Shown: positions 19,681 through 30,744, counted from the stretch's first letter. The stretch: 64,000 nt of DNA from Rhynchopus sp. YZ270_cl-10 (GCA_964035575.1 OZ037901.1:868001-932000), one strand, 5' to 3'. The notes: generated by a model not told the origin, from the letters alone. Numbers and translations: made by a program.

Positions 19681-20730
19681 ATGAAATGGGGTGTCCTCTC
19701 CACCGGCAATATGGCGCATGATTTCAGCGTCGGCCTCTCCTTGGCAGGGAGCAACCTGCATGCCGTGGGTTCTAGAAACGTTGCGTCTGCAGAGCGGTTC
19801 CGCGACGAGCATGGGTTTACGAAGGCATACGGAAGCTACGAGGCTTTGGTAGGAGACGCTGAAGTGGACATTGTATACGTTGCGACACCACACTCCGGCC
19901 ACTATGACAACATTATGCTGTGTCTCAACGCAGGCAAAAGCGTTTTGTGTGAAAAACCGCTCTGCTGGTCCGCAGTACAGACACGCCATGCGATTAATAC
20001 TGCACGCGAAAAGGGCATTTTCCTGATGGAAGCGATGTGGACCCGATTCTTCCCAATCACTAAGATGGCACGCCAAGCGTGCGAAGAGGAAATCGGTGAT
20101 ATTGTGTCACTCAATGCGTCATTCGGGTTTTATTCTCAGGTAGACTCTTTGCCTCCGAGAATGACGGAAAAGGCGCTGGCGGGAGGGGCTCTGATGGATG
20201 TTGGTGTTTACCCGGTAGCTTGGATGGTGATGGTCTTGGGTAAGCCGAAGACGATCACTGCGTCGGGGAAGTTGACAAAAGGTGGGGTCGATGAGTTTGC
20301 AGCAATACAGTGTACCTTTGAGAACGGTGCGGTCGCGACGTTGCAGTGTTGTATCAGTGCATCGCTTGCGAACGAAGCAGTGGTGGTAGGTACTAATGGG
20401 ATAGTGCGTGTACCGTCGCTTTTCCACTGCCCGCATGAGTTCTCAGTGAAGACGCAGGCGCACCCAAAGAATGGTTTCATGATGAACGGTGTGGAGCGGA
20501 AGGTGACCCTCCCGCATACGCCGACAACGAGGCAGATGAATTATGCGAACTCTCAGGGCATGGTGCATCAGGTCAAGGAGGTGGAGTACGCCCTGCAGCA
20601 AGGCTGGACACAGCACCCAGACATGCCCTGGGAAGACAGCATCATCGTTGCAGAGGTCATGGACGAGGTTCTCGCGCAGATTGGTGTGCACTATCCGAAG
20701 GAGGCCCAGGCTACCCACGCAAAACTCTGA
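19681..20730 (+). CDS. Gfo/Idh/MocA oxidoreductase, dihydrodiol dehydrogenase-like
   Basis: A 349-residue NAD(P)-dependent dehydrogenase. The N-terminal Rossmann fold opens KWGVLSTGNMAHDF. The conserved catalytic-lysine motif appears as CEKPL (about residue 84). EAMWTRFFP is the signature of the dimeric dihydrodiol dehydrogenase (DHDH, NADP-xylose dehydrogenase) branch, and GGALMDVGVYPV marks the substrate-binding strand. Relatives oxidise trans-dihydrodiols or aldoses such as D-xylose. The length matches animal DHDH. The ATG at 19681 starts the Rossmann strand directly, so it is secure. A second, different Gfo/Idh gene follows 0.9 kb downstream on the same strand; they are not recent duplicates. 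Confidence 0.93.
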   Translation: MKWGVLSTGNMAHDFSVGLSLAGSNLHAVGSRNVASAERFRDEHGFTKAYGSYEALVGDAEVDIVYVATPHSGHYDNIMLCLNAGKSVLCEKPLCWSAVQTRHAINTAREKGIFLMEAMWTRFFPITKMARQACEEEIGDIVSLNASFGFYSQVDSLPPRMTEKALAGGALMDVGVYPVAWMVMVLGKPKTITASGKLTKGGVDEFAAIQCTFENGAVATLQCCISASLANEAVVVGTNGIVRVPSLFHCPHEFSVKTQAHPKNGFMMNGVERKVTLPHTPTTRQMNYANSQGMVHQVKEVEYALQQGWTQHPDMPWEDSIIVAEVMDEVLAQIGVHYPKEAQATHAKL

Positions 20731-21614
20731 AGAGGAAAAGCGAACAAAAAAATAACCCTTTTTTGGAAGAAAAAAAAAAACAGCCAAATCAGAGAGAACC
20801 AACTAACCCTTTTTTACCCCCTTTTTGATGTGACCTGGGATTCACCTAGAATACCTGGACAAAAACGTGGAATTTCGTGAAAAAGAAAAAAAATGTGAGA
20901 ATCCGAAGTCACCTGAATGTGGATCCGGATACTAACCATGAAAATACCACCTGATTGCCAAACACCACCAAACTCGGGTCAAAACCAGGCGGAATTAGCA
21001 TAATATTCTCGCAGGCTATTGTTACAGTGTGAAAGCTTTTTTTGGGCTCTGCCCCGTGTGCATAAAAAAAGGCTGCTCTTTCGGGTTGAGGATGAACTGT
21101 ATAATATCTCTACCTTCCGTAGTGCAAAAGGCTTCTGCCAAAAGGAGTAGACAGACCCTATAGTTCGTAGCCACCTACTTAAGGTGGATACTTTATACTT
21201 TAGGCGATTTTCGACACCAAACGTGACGATTTTTTTTCTCTCTCTCTAAGGTAAAATATAGTATTCACCCTCCCCACAAAACAACGTACGACTTTTGGTC
21301 AGAAACGTAAAAAAAGAGATACTTTTCAATTTCACCGAGTTTGCAACGCAAAATTGAGGACTCCTGTGAACGGACAGACGGAATAAAGAAGGAAACAATA
21401 TTCATGATCCACACAGCCAGTCTATACGACAGCGACGAAAGCTCCCTTCTTTTTTTTCCCGCGGAGTGTCAGTGCCTGCGTCCCAGAGGCGTTTGCACTA
21501 TCAACTTCACTTTTTTTTTTTACCTGATGCAGAGGGCGTTTGCACTTTTTCAACTTCTCTTTGTTTCATCATTCCCCCAAATTCCTTTTTTTTTACAGGG
21601 AAAAAAAAGGAACT
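20731..21614. other. Intergenic gap with two family-C stem-loops
   Basis: No gene. Imperfect inverted repeat at about 20829-20914 (GTGACCTGGGATTC against GAATCCGAAGTCAC). Family-C stem-loops at 21471-21510 and 21533-21559. A T-run ending in ACAG (AG at 21597-21598) lies 16 nt before the next start. Confidence 0.55.
21471..21559 (+). repeat. Two family-C stem-loops, full then truncated
   Basis: 21471-21510 is the family-C consensus: outer AGTGC with GCACT, inner CGTC with GGCG, loop CCAGA, then ATCAACTTCAC and eleven T. 21533-21559 keeps only the 3' half (CAGAGGGCGTTTGCAC, then TTTTTCAACTTCTC). They sit 55-140 nt upstream of a start codon, inside the leader region. Confidence 0.7.
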
Positions 21615-22778
21615 ATGACTGCACCAAGAAAGCTCCGCATGGCCATGGTAGGTGGAGGGCTTGGCTCCTTCATCGGAGATGTGCACAGAAAGGCTGCAGC
21701 CATGGACGGTCTTATCGAGCTCTGTGCCGGCGCGTTCAGCTCGACACCCGAGAAGGCGCTTGCCTCTGCGAAGGCGTTGGGCATTCCCGAGGCACGTTCC
21801 TACCCAGACTATGTGACCATGCTTGCAACTGAAGCAGAGTTGCCCGAAACGGAGCGTGTGGAGGTGGTCTCGATTGTTACACCTAATCATATGCACTTTG
21901 CACCAGCGAAGGCTGCGCTTCTTGCAGGCTTTCACGTCATCTGTGACAAACCAATGACCCTCACCCTCGACGAAGCAACGGAGCTAGAGGCAATCGTAGC
22001 CAGCACCGGGAAGGTCTTTGCTTTGACGCACAACTGCACCTCTTATCCTATGGTCCGCCAGGCGAAGGCGATGATCGCAAAAGGGGAGTTAGGGACAATC
22101 CGGAAGGTCAACGCTCATTACATGCAAGGGTGGCTGAGCAACCCCGTCGAAAAGTCTGGACACAAACAAGCCTCCTGGAGAACCGACAAAGCGCAGTCAG
22201 GGATTGGTGGTGCTTTAGGCGATATTGGTACCCATGCGCACAACCTTGTTGAGTTTGTTACCGGAATGAACGTAAAAGATGTTTGTGCAGATTTGACTTC
22301 ATATGGGGAAGGGCGTGCGTTAGATGATGATGGTAACGTCCTGCTTCGTTTTGAAAACGGCGCAAAAGGTGCCATTCTGTTCTCCCAGGTTGCAACTGGG
22401 GAGGAGAATGACTTAGGGTTTGAGGTGTACGGTTCTGAAGGGAGTTTGGTGTGGCGGAGCGAAAACCCGAATGAGTTGACAGCAAAGTGGTTGGACGCAA
22501 CGAAGCCAAAGATGACGTACACCACAGCCGGTCAGGGTATGTACCCTGCAGTGGCTTCGGGGTACACACGGCTCCCAGCGGGACACCCAGAAGGTTTTCT
22601 CGAAGGTTTTGCAAATGTTTACAAACACTTTGCGCAAGCAGTGCTCGAGTTTGCATCGTCCGGACGCATTTCAGACACCCCAGAATATCCTACTGTATCG
22701 GACGGTGTCCGTGGAATGAAGTTCATCTACAAGTGTGTCGAAAGCAGTGAAAACAACTCAGCGTGGACCCGTGTCTGA
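21615..22778 (+). CDS. Gfo/Idh/MocA oxidoreductase, bacterial type
   Basis: A 387-residue NAD(P)-dependent sugar or polyol dehydrogenase-like protein. The nucleotide site reads VGGGLGSFIGDVHR; the catalytic-lysine motif is ICDKPM; the substrate strand carries GGALGDIGTHAHNLVEF, the D-x-G-x-H pattern of inositol dehydrogenase-like members. A C-terminal YPAVASGYTRLPAGHPEGFLEGF segment matches large bacterial sugar dehydrogenases that act on inositols, levoglucosan or other sugars. The closest relatives I know are bacterial, so ancient lateral transfer is plausible, though codon use and GC look like neighbouring genes. Start at 21615 is set by the Rossmann strand and the splice-like AG just before it. 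Confidence 0.92.
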   Translation: MTAPRKLRMAMVGGGLGSFIGDVHRKAAAMDGLIELCAGAFSSTPEKALASAKALGIPEARSYPDYVTMLATEAELPETERVEVVSIVTPNHMHFAPAKAALLAGFHVICDKPMTLTLDEATELEAIVASTGKVFALTHNCTSYPMVRQAKAMIAKGELGTIRKVNAHYMQGWLSNPVEKSGHKQASWRTDKAQSGIGGALGDIGTHAHNLVEFVTGMNVKDVCADLTSYGEGRALDDDGNVLLRFENGAKGAILFSQVATGEENDLGFEVYGSEGSLVWRSENPNELTAKWLDATKPKMTYTTAGQGMYPAVASGYTRLPAGHPEGFLEGFANVYKHFAQAVLEFASSGRISDTPEYPTVSDGVRGMKFIYKCVESSENNSAWTRV

Positions 22779-23659
22779 GGGGTGGGATAAATGAGCTGTG
22801 TAATTCTCTTCTACGCTAGCTCTTATACACTGAGACAGAAGCAGGGTTAATGTGTTAGAAACCAATCTGAAAGGTTTCAATTTAGTGACGGAGGCGAATG
22901 TTTTTTTTTTACTTTGCATGGGCACGACTTGTGCCTCGTTTTTGTTTGAACCACTCTTTTTAGTGGGACGGTCGAAGGTGCCTGCAACAACTACCAAAAA
23001 AAATTACCCCTTGACAATTGCTCTTCATTTTACAATATTTTATGAGAGGGCTTTCTCGTCCTCCCGTAAGCGCGTGTCCATGACGGTCATTGCTGGTGTT
23101 TCAGATTCAAAAAAAAATCCTTGAAAAATCACATGTCGTTCATTTCCTTCAGAGTGTTGTGTCCATACTCCCACCCTTCCTTTGCAGACCACGTTACAGC
23201 CTACTTTCCCCCCTCAAGACGTGCACTGCCTGCCTGCCAGGCACTCACGCACTGCTGCTGGTCTCTTTGCTTTGCCTTTCACCTTTCTCTTCTTATTGAA
23301 TCATCCCTGACAACAAACTTGTGGAAGCCAGCGCAGCTGTTGCTCTGCGATAGCGAATATGATAAGGTGACTAAAGCACGAGAGGCTGAGGGTCATCTTA
23401 TAAACCTTTCTTATTGTTGCGCATTTTTGTAATTATCTCTCACAGATGTGTGTGCACGAGAGGCACATTGCATCTTTACAATTTTTTTCTCTATCTTCAT
23501 CTTTTTTTTACTGCGCTGCACTCTGCATACAAAAGTATTTCCTCCCCCCTACCCCTCCCCCTTCCCTTCCTTTTCCCTGACTGCTATTCGATATCGTTCA
23601 ACAAAAAAAATTTACTCTTTTCCAGAAACTCCTTTTTTTCTCAAAAAAAGGACCTAAAG
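22779..23659. other. Intergenic gap with an A-B stem-loop pair
   Basis: No gene. A repeat at about 22842-22887 (GAAACC against GGTTTC hairpin) recurs at about 43147-43192. The A-B pair lies at 23365-23478. CTCTTTTCCAG (AG at 23624-23625) precedes the kinesin start. Confidence 0.55.
23365..23478 (+). repeat. A-B stem-loop pair upstream of kinesin
   Basis: 23365-23400 is family A with loop ACGAGAG, inner CTAAAGC with GCTGAG, tail CTTATAAACCTTTC. 23444-23478 is the family-B consensus: AGATG with CATCT, TGTGC with GCACA, loop ACGAGAG, tail TTTACAATTTTTTT. Confidence 0.7.
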
Positions 23660-26603
23660 ATGGCAGAGAAGCCCGATGAGGCCTCCGCAGTGGACAAGAA
23701 GGCAGAGAAGTCTGCCGTGCGTGTCATGGTCCGTGTTCGTCCCTTCGCGAGCCGCGAGCTTGGCGACAACCCAGACGAATACCCTATGTCGATTGTCTCG
23801 ATGGAACAGAACAAAGTCAACGTGATGGACCAGAATGGGCAGATTGCGGATTCGTTCGAATTCCACCAGACGTTCTGGTCGATCCCTGAGGAGCAAAACC
23901 AGTTTTCATCGCAGCCTTTCATGGACCAGGAGGGTGTCTTTAAGGCCATCGGCCTCGGCGCCGTGGAGAACGTCATGAAGGGCTACCACACCTGCCTATT
24001 TGCCTACGGACAGACCGGATCCGGAAAGACCCACACCATGCTTGGAAGCCCTGCCGACCCTGGTATCGCCCCTCGCCTTGTCGAATACCTTTTCGAACAG
24101 CTTCAGGAGCAGAAGCAAGCGGACTACCACTGGGACTACTCCGTGGAGGTCTCCTTCATGGAAATCTACAACGAAAAGGTGAAGGACCTCCTCCCCGATG
24201 GGCCTCCCACCGCAGGGTCGTTCTCGAACGGACGTCCGAAGTCTTTCCGCAAATCTAAGAGCTTTGTCTCTGGCGAGAAGGAGTCACCAAGAGAAGGGGA
24301 GTCGCCTACAACCTCATCGCTTCTAGGCGGCCGCAAGCAGTCGACACGCTTAGGGCCAGGCACTCCCTCGACAAAGAGAAAGTCGAACCGTTCTGTTGCC
24401 GAACCGGAAGCGACCTACGCAAACCTGAGGGTACGTTCCTCACCTACCCATGGAATCTATGTGGAGGGTCTGATGAGGTTGGGGGAAGATCAGGGGGTGT
24501 CTACTGCTGAGGATGTCATTGGCGTGATGCGGTCGGGTACAGAGCATAGAACGACCGCAGCGACGGCAATGAACGACACATCGTCGAGGAGTCACGCGGT
24601 CTTCCAGATTTGTGTCAAAGCGAACAACCCTTCGAAGGGGGTCCAGCGGTATGCACACATCAACATTGTCGATCTTGCCGGATCCGAGCGCATCAAAATG
24701 TCAAAGGTCGAAGGTGCCAACCTCACTGAAGCTACTAAGATCAACCTTTCCCTCTCCACCCTCCGTCGTGTCATTGACATTCTCATCGAGAACTCTACAA
24801 GGAAGAGAGGCGCACCAAAGCAGCTTGCACCATACCGTGACTCGATGCTTACATGGATTCTTTCCGAATCTCTTGGAGGAAACAGCAAAACGCTTATGAT
24901 CGCTACCATCTCCCCTGCCGAGAGCAACAGAGAGGACTCCATGAACACCTTGAGATACGCCCTCAAGGCGAAGGCCATCGTCAACACCGTCAAAGTCAAC
25001 GAACAGAAGTCCTCTGTCATGCTCTCCGCCATGCAGAAGGAACTCTCCCTCCTCCGTGACAAGCTTGACGACCCCACTGCCTCCAAATCTGCAGAAGAAA
25101 TTGAAGAGCTCGAAGCACAAAAACGCGCCTTAGAAGGCGACTACCAAAGCCAGCTTACAGGAGTGGAGCGCGCTGCAGCGAACGTCGAATCGATGAAGCA
25201 CGAACTCGAAAAGAAAGAAGAAGAAGCGAAACTCAGCAGACAACAGGTTGCCGCTCTCAAAGACGAACGCATCGAAGAAAAACACGAGGCAGTCACAAAA
25301 CAGGTTGAAGCAACCAAAGTCAAACACGAACAGAAGAAAATCCGCCTCGACCTTTTCACCGAGAAGACCGAAGTCTCCGAGAACAAACTTGTCAAAGAGC
25401 TGGAGGAACGTTCCAAGAAGATTCTCGGCAACGAACAGATTGCGATTTCCGCGGCGACCACAAGCCATTTGAGCACCCATCAGCGCCGTGAACTCTTTAA
25501 GGAGGCCTTCAACAAGGCGTTCATCCTTGGTGCACGCGACAAACGCCAACGCGAGCTGCATGCAGAGATCCGCAGCACCACCTCCTCCTCCAACCGCCTT
25601 GACATGGAAATCTTCGGCATCTCCGGCGACGTGAAGAACTGTCAAATGATCAACCTCCGCAACTCAGCAAACGTCTCCCGCATAGAAGGCGACCTCCTCC
25701 GCGCAGAACAACGCCGTGGACACGACCAGCGCGAGCTCGAAAAGGAAGCCCAATACGCCCAACGCGATGCCTACTCCGCGCAAGGCAAAGCCGCAGGACT
25801 TAAAAAGGATATGGAAGACATCCTCGAGCGTGTCGATGCCGTCTCCTCTGTCGTCCGCGCTGCGAAGAAGAAGATCGAATCGAGGGAGGGCGTGCTGCAG
25901 GATCGGGTTGACGAGGTGCGCCGGGTGCGCGATGAAAAGCGTGCGGCGATTGAGACGGCGAAGCAGAACAAAGTGATATTGGATCAGTTGTACGACGACA
26001 TTGTGCTTGCGAATGAACGTCTGCGGGAGTCCTCCGCAGTATGCGTCTACAAGAAGGCGGTGGCAGTAACAGATGTGCAGAAGCTGCACGACGAGATTGA
26101 GAAGCTCCGCCAAGAGCTTGAGTCCACCGAGCTCAGCACCCAAGACATGCGTGACGAAATCTCTGCCATGAACGGCAAGAAGATCGTCCTCCGTGACCGT
26201 GTCGAGATCAAGACCAAAGAGCACGCAGAACTCCGTGGCTTCGTCTCCAACCGCTACTTCCCCAACGGCAAGCCCTCCCCCATCCCAGCCCCCGCCTGGC
26301 AGGAGGAGGAACTCCCCGAGAACCAGCTGCAGGGCCAAGAAGATGCGCACCGTGCATGGATCAGTGGTGGCATGAGGTATGTGCTCAATTTTGCTTAAAA
26401 ATCACCTATCTTTTTGCAGGTACAAGAGGCAGACGTCCCCACACAGAAGAAGTGGCTTCACCAGAGAGCACTCCCACTCCCCTTCCACCCTTGGTTCTCC
26501 TGGGCGCCCTGTGTCGCCCTTTGGCCGGAACGACACTGCCAGGACAAGCAGGAGCGACCATGTCGCGCCTAACAGCTTCAGACGCAGTACCACATTGGCG
26601 TGA
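23660..26603 (+). CDS. Kinesin motor protein, kinesin-3-like, with motor-domain insert
   Basis: Exons 23660-26376 and 26420-26603 give 966 residues; the intron is only 43 nt (GTATGT to TTGCAG). The N-terminal motor (about 15-460) has the P-loop GQTGSGKT (117), switch I NDTSSRSH (305) and switch II DLAGSE (338). APYRDSMLTWILSESLGGNSKT and ISPAESNREDSMNTLRYA resemble kinesin-3 motors. Between EIYNEKVKDLLPDG and LRVRSSPTHGIYVEGL the motor carries a Ser/Pro/basic insert of about 75 residues (roughly 180-254), far longer than usual. A long coiled coil follows (about 490-880). The tail encoded by exon 2 is basic and Ser-rich. No FHA or PH domain is seen, so it is not a standard KIF1. Likely a plus-end microtubule motor, perhaps flagellar. 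Confidence 0.93.
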
Positions 26604-26929
26604 ACCACGACCTTGTCCATAAGTGTTACAAAAATAAAACAAAAAAGAGTATTGTCTTGAGTGAAAACCATATATGGCTACACAACAGATAATCAGAAAA
26701 AAAACAAAAAAAAAGCAAAATAACGGGGGGAACCAGAAAGGGTTGAAACAAAAAAATATTACGGGAGTGAGTTTTGTCTTGTATTAAGTGTTTTGCGAGG
26801 GTGGTGGGGGACACAAACGGAGAAGTCTCGGAGCCGAAGAAAATGAATAAACAAGGATGCGAGGTGTGGTATACGAAAAGAGAGAAAGAGTGAGAGAGTT
26901 TGTTAATGGGGCACTTTTCTTTTCTTTTT

Positions 26930-26959
26930 AGGTGACTAAGCACGGCTTAGGTTCATCTT
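26930..26959 (+). repeat. Family-A stem-loop, loop deleted
   Basis: AGGTGACTAAGC is followed by ACGGCTTAGGTTCATCTT: both stems are intact but the seven-base loop is shortened because GAGAG is missing. Tail CTAAACC and T-run kept. Confidence 0.6.
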
Positions 26960-27242
26960 CTAAACCTTTTTTTACACAACGGGGGGGTGCCCTTCCCACG
27001 AAAGGTCTATTCTAAATTTTTTTCCGCTATTTCATGTCAATGACTGCTCATTTCAATATTTTGAGAAATTGACACAAAAAAAAAAAAAAAAACAAAAAAA
27101 AAAACGAACCAGAGTTTCCTAATGTCTCTTCAGGTTTGCTGGGCGATTTTTTTTTCTTCCATTCAAGTACCATTGTATCTTTCACGAACGTTAGTTTTTT
27201 CCCCCCTTTTTTTTCCTTTTTTTTCCCTCCCCCTTTTTCCCT

Positions 27243-27276
27243 AAGTGACGAAGTTTGCGAGGCTTAGGTTCATCTA
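27243..27276 (+). repeat. Family-A stem-loop, diverged 5' arm
   Basis: AAGTGACGAAGTTTGCGAG then GGCTTAGGTTCATCT. The 3' half is consensus; the 5' inner arm no longer pairs well. Confidence 0.5.
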
Positions 27277-27428
27277 ATAGGTCAACAGTTTTCAACAAAA
27301 CAAGGCATTTGCCGCATTGCTTCAAAAAAAAAAAAAGACCCTAATTCCCACCAGGGGTCGCGCTAACTTGCTACCGACTACCGTAGATTTTTGGCGATTT
27401 TGCTCGGTACGTTTTTTTTTTTGCAAAA

Positions 27429-28103
27429 CGGGGTTTCCTTACTAAAACCGGAGAAACTCATATTTCATTGTAAGGGTACCATAGCGCGTTTTTGCACACA
27501 CATGTGACCCCACCGTGGAGAGCAATTGGCTCGCGCAATCAAAAGAAAGCAGAGAAAAGGGAAAAGAAAAAAGACAAAAGTTGGGTACCGTGCGCCTGCG
27601 GCGCTACCTACTGTTCTCAGTCAAGAACACCACAATTTCATCTGAAGCTGTGTTTTCAGACTTCAAAATGACCCTTGTTTACGAGAATCGGCAGTCTCGA
27701 AAAGTGCACAGGAATAAAAAATGGTGAGAACTTAAATACCGAAAACTCGTCCATTTTTCCAAAATGACCCCATCACTTTCTGCAATTGCACGATGCGATC
27801 AACAAAAACGCCTACCCCTTTTTCGTGATCTGGGAACATGCTTGCAGGGGTTTCCTTACTAAAACCAGCGAATCTCACATTTCATAGTAAGGGTACTTTA
27901 GAGTGTATTTGTACACACATGTGACCCCGTGGAGAGCAATCGGCTCGTACAATCAAAAGAACGCAGAGAAACGGGAAAAAGAAAAAGACAAAAGTTGGTA
28001 CCGTGCGCCCGCGGCGCTACCTACTGTTCTCAGTGGTGTCAAAAAACGCCACAATTTCATCTGAAGCTGGGTTTTCAGACCTGAAAATGCCCTTGATTAA
28101 GAG
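27429..28103. repeat. Two-copy tandem repeat inside the hAT-like element
   Basis: Units start GGGGTTTCCTTACTAAAAC at 27429 and at 27847 (418-bp offset) and share a conserved core including ATGTGACCCC, GTACCGTGCGC and GGCGCTACCTACTG. Identity is about 85-90 percent by eye. Part of the core is also found, inverted, in the hAT-like element at 51009-51568. Confidence 0.75.
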
Positions 28104-28127
28104 TATGGGTTCATATTTTGTGAAAAT

Positions 28128-29297
28128 TTAACCCTTTGGGAACTAACCGCCACTGTGGTGGCGGTTATAACAATTTTTCTTAGGAAGACGAGTTAGACAT
28201 GATCTGCTCAATATTTTCGACCAACTCTTGGCATGGTGGAAAGATTTTATGGCCCATCTTTCCAAAGAAGCAAGAATAGAAGATTTTGTAAAAAATGCAT
28301 TCGTGTCAGATGGTGGCGCCCCCAAGCCAATTTTCGAAGAAATCAGAAAAAGTGGGTTTTTTAAAATTTTTCCGTTTTAGTGCTCCCACGTGAGTAAGAC
28401 ATCTTTAAAATGGTATTTTTCAAAAACTCGGGGTGTCGTGAAAAGATTTCTTGCAAATCTATCCAATAACGCCATTTTCGGGGGGGAAAAAATAGGTGTG
28501 GTATGCAGAAAGTGGAATAAGCAGTTTTTGACAGATCTGTCACAGGCTTTAATTCGCCACTCGTCAAAAAATAAATAATTTTTTTTTTCTGGAACTGATC
28601 TCGCATTGCTTTGCGTTCCGGCAGTTTCGCGCATTTAACGACGCTAAAAGTTTTCAAAAATGGCCAATCTGAAGTCAATTTACTCACTTTCCCCCCTAAC
28701 ATACCCTACTTTTTTCCACTTTTCCCTAGTAAAAGTGCCATTTTTAGACATGTTGCCTGAGGCCTCAAAATATGGAAAATTCACCCATACCCCGCCCCAA
28801 AAATGCCCGGAAATGCGTTTCCGGGCCGAAATTTAGGAAAATATGAAAAAATTGACCCAAAAAATGCACTTTTAATTGTTGTCACACCCCCCTTTACCAC
28901 CTTTTCGGGTGACCCAGGCTCTCCAGTATCTAATAAATTTCCAGGATGCCAAAACTGAAAATTTTTTGCTTCTTTGGATTTATTTGATGAAAAATCTTTC
29001 AATTCCGCCCCTCGACTTTGGTTTTTATGCATGTGGGACCATATTACCCACGTTCTCGGGTGGCCCTCTGTGAGGACCCCTTTTAAGAATGACACCAGGC
29101 TCTCCAGTATCCAATAAATTTCCAGGATGCCAAAAATGATAATTTCTTGCTTCTTTGGATTTATTTGATAAAAAATCTTTCAATTCCGCCCCTCGAGTTT
29201 GGTTTTTATGCATGTGAGACCATATTACCTACCTTCCTCTGTGGGGACCCCAATTTTGGGTGTTTAATTCAGCCACCCTTCGGTCCCAAAGGGTTAA
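28128..29297. mobile_element. TTAA-flanked (piggyBac-type) non-autonomous element, 1.17 kb
   Basis: TTAACCCTTTGGGA at 28128-28141 is mirrored at 29284-29297, giving 10-bp inverted tips on a TTAA target. CCCTTT tips on TTAA are common in piggyBac-type elements. Just inside the left tip is a subterminal palindrome, AACCGCCAC against GTGGCGGTT (28145-28166). The interior has no transposase and contains two tandem copies of a roughly 165-bp unit (28911-29079, 29090-29254). It lies inside the hAT-like element and is therefore the younger insertion. Confidence 0.8.
28911..29254. repeat. Two-copy ~165-bp tandem repeat in the TTAA element
   Basis: Both copies contain CAGGCTCTCCAGTATC, AATAAATTTCCAGGATGCC and CAATTCCGCCCCTCGA in order, at about 90 percent identity. 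On the minus strand each copy is open, but the shared reading is short and I do not treat it as a gene. Confidence 0.75.
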
Positions 29298-29993
29298 GTC
29301 ACTAAAATTTTGTCTATTTTTCCGAATATGCCCCACCACAGAACGGGATTGGTTCGGAAATGCCACAAAACACTGTTTTTTCACCCCCTGGTGCACAGCT
29401 GTTTCAGGTACGTTTTTTGGTACCGTTTTTCCATTTTTTCGCCGGTTTTCCCCAAAATTAGCGCGACCCCTGATTCCCACCAAGGTGATCAATTAGGCGA
29501 TTGTCTACAAAACAACAAACACACAAACAAACACAACGCACCCACAATAAAAAAAAAGAGTATTTGGTTCCCCAGAAATCCAAAAAAAAAAAAAAAAACG
29601 AAGTATGTGACAACTACGCACTGAGTACGCAATATGGGGTCGTCAGGAGCACCAGTGATAAGTAAGAATGGGGTGCATTCCTTGGGTGTTTAACGCTAAT
29701 ACAACCAAGTTTTTCAAAAAGAGCAAATCATAATATTATCTTAAAAAAAAACCATCTACATGTCCAAAGTGACACACAGAACCGTGCGAGTTTACAACAA
29801 AAAACAAAAAAAAATAAAAAAAAAATAAACAAAAAATGTTTCATTCCCATTTTTCTCCCACTTCCCCCCCTTCTCTTCACCACGCGAGTACTCCGTTTTT
29901 TTTTTCCTTTTTTTTTTGAAATCGAGTTGAGGTTTTGGTGCTCGTGTAACGATATATCACGTGCTCCGGTACCTCTTTTTTTTTTTTTTTTGG

Positions 29994-30205
29994 TAGTGCC
30001 TGCGTCCCAGAGGCGTTTGCACATATCAAATTCACTTTCTTTTTTTCTCTTTTCTTTTCTAGTTTTTTAAGGTGTGTATGCACGTGAGGCATATTCATCT
30101 TATCAACTTTTCAACTTTATTTTTCGCTGTGAATGTGCGCTAGGCACGTTCCATCTTTCAAAGTTTCTCAGGTGACTAAGCACAAGAGAGACTTAGGGTC
30201 ATCTT
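29994..30205 (+). repeat. Cluster of four stem-loops (C, B, B, A)
   Basis: 29994-30036 is family C (AGTGCCTGCGTC, CCAGA, GGCGTTTGCAC). 30069-30102 is family B with AAGGTG outer and TATGC/GCATA inner stems, a compensated change from the consensus TGTGC/GCACA. 30127-30160 is B-like (GTGCGC, GGCACG). 30170-30205 is family A with an expanded loop ACAAGAGAG. A fifth, shrunken family-A copy lies at 30363-30384. This is the densest cluster in the window. Confidence 0.7.
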
Positions 30206-30362
30206 ATAAACTTTTCTTTTCTTTTTTTTGAGGGTCGTTCTGTGCCCCCAAAATCTTTGTGCGACCTTTTTTTTTTTGCTGTTTTTTGATATTCCCTATT
30301 TTTTTAAAGCGATAGTGTCGTGACGAGAGACCCCACCTATCCTTTGTTTGACTGTATTTTGT

Positions 30363-30384
30363 AAGGTGACTAACAACTCATCTT
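30363..30384 (+). repeat. Family-A remnant
   Basis: AAGGTGACTAACAACTCATCTT keeps the outer stem and tail but has lost the inner hairpin and loop. Confidence 0.45.
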
Positions 30385-30744
30385 ATCAACATTTTTTATT
30401 TGCTGGATGGTGCACAAAATGCGGGGGTTTTTTTTTGAATACCCCACTAAGTATCAGAGAAATAGCCTTTTCGTTTGCGTTGGTATTACCTAAAAAGGGG
30501 CTGATATGTTTTTTGTATACCTACAAGCGTAGCTTAGGAAAGGAGAAATAGTTCCTCCGATACGGTCGCCAATTACGCAAACCCGCAAACCCGTTACCCC
30601 TCCAAGGTAATTGAGCAATCAACGAAAAAAAAATGCCTTTTCCTTTTACTGACCTATCAGAGTTATCATTTTTTTTTTGAGTCGGACACCGTCCCCCACC
30701 CTTTGCATTCGACCGAGCTGCGTTTTAGCACGTTGGATTTCAAC

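Larger units (their letters stand above)
27352..29472. mobile_element. Non-autonomous hAT-like DNA transposon, 2.1 kb, with nested insert
   Basis: Perfect 15-bp terminal inverted repeats, CAGGGGTCGCGCTAA at 27352-27366 and its complement at 29458-29472. The 8-bp target duplication ATTCCCAC is exact at 27344-27351 and 29473-29480. CAGGG tips with 8-bp duplications are the hallmark of hAT elements. There is no transposase frame. The left half has two copies of a roughly 260-bp unit (27429-27692 and 27847-28103). Most of the right half is the younger TTAA element. Without it the hAT element would be about 0.95 kb. Confidence 0.85.

Noticed and set aside
28361-29492. Minus-strand open frames in the TTAA element
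   Set aside because: They are duplicated with the ~165-bp repeat and show no transposase or other motif; the element is non-coding as far as I can see.
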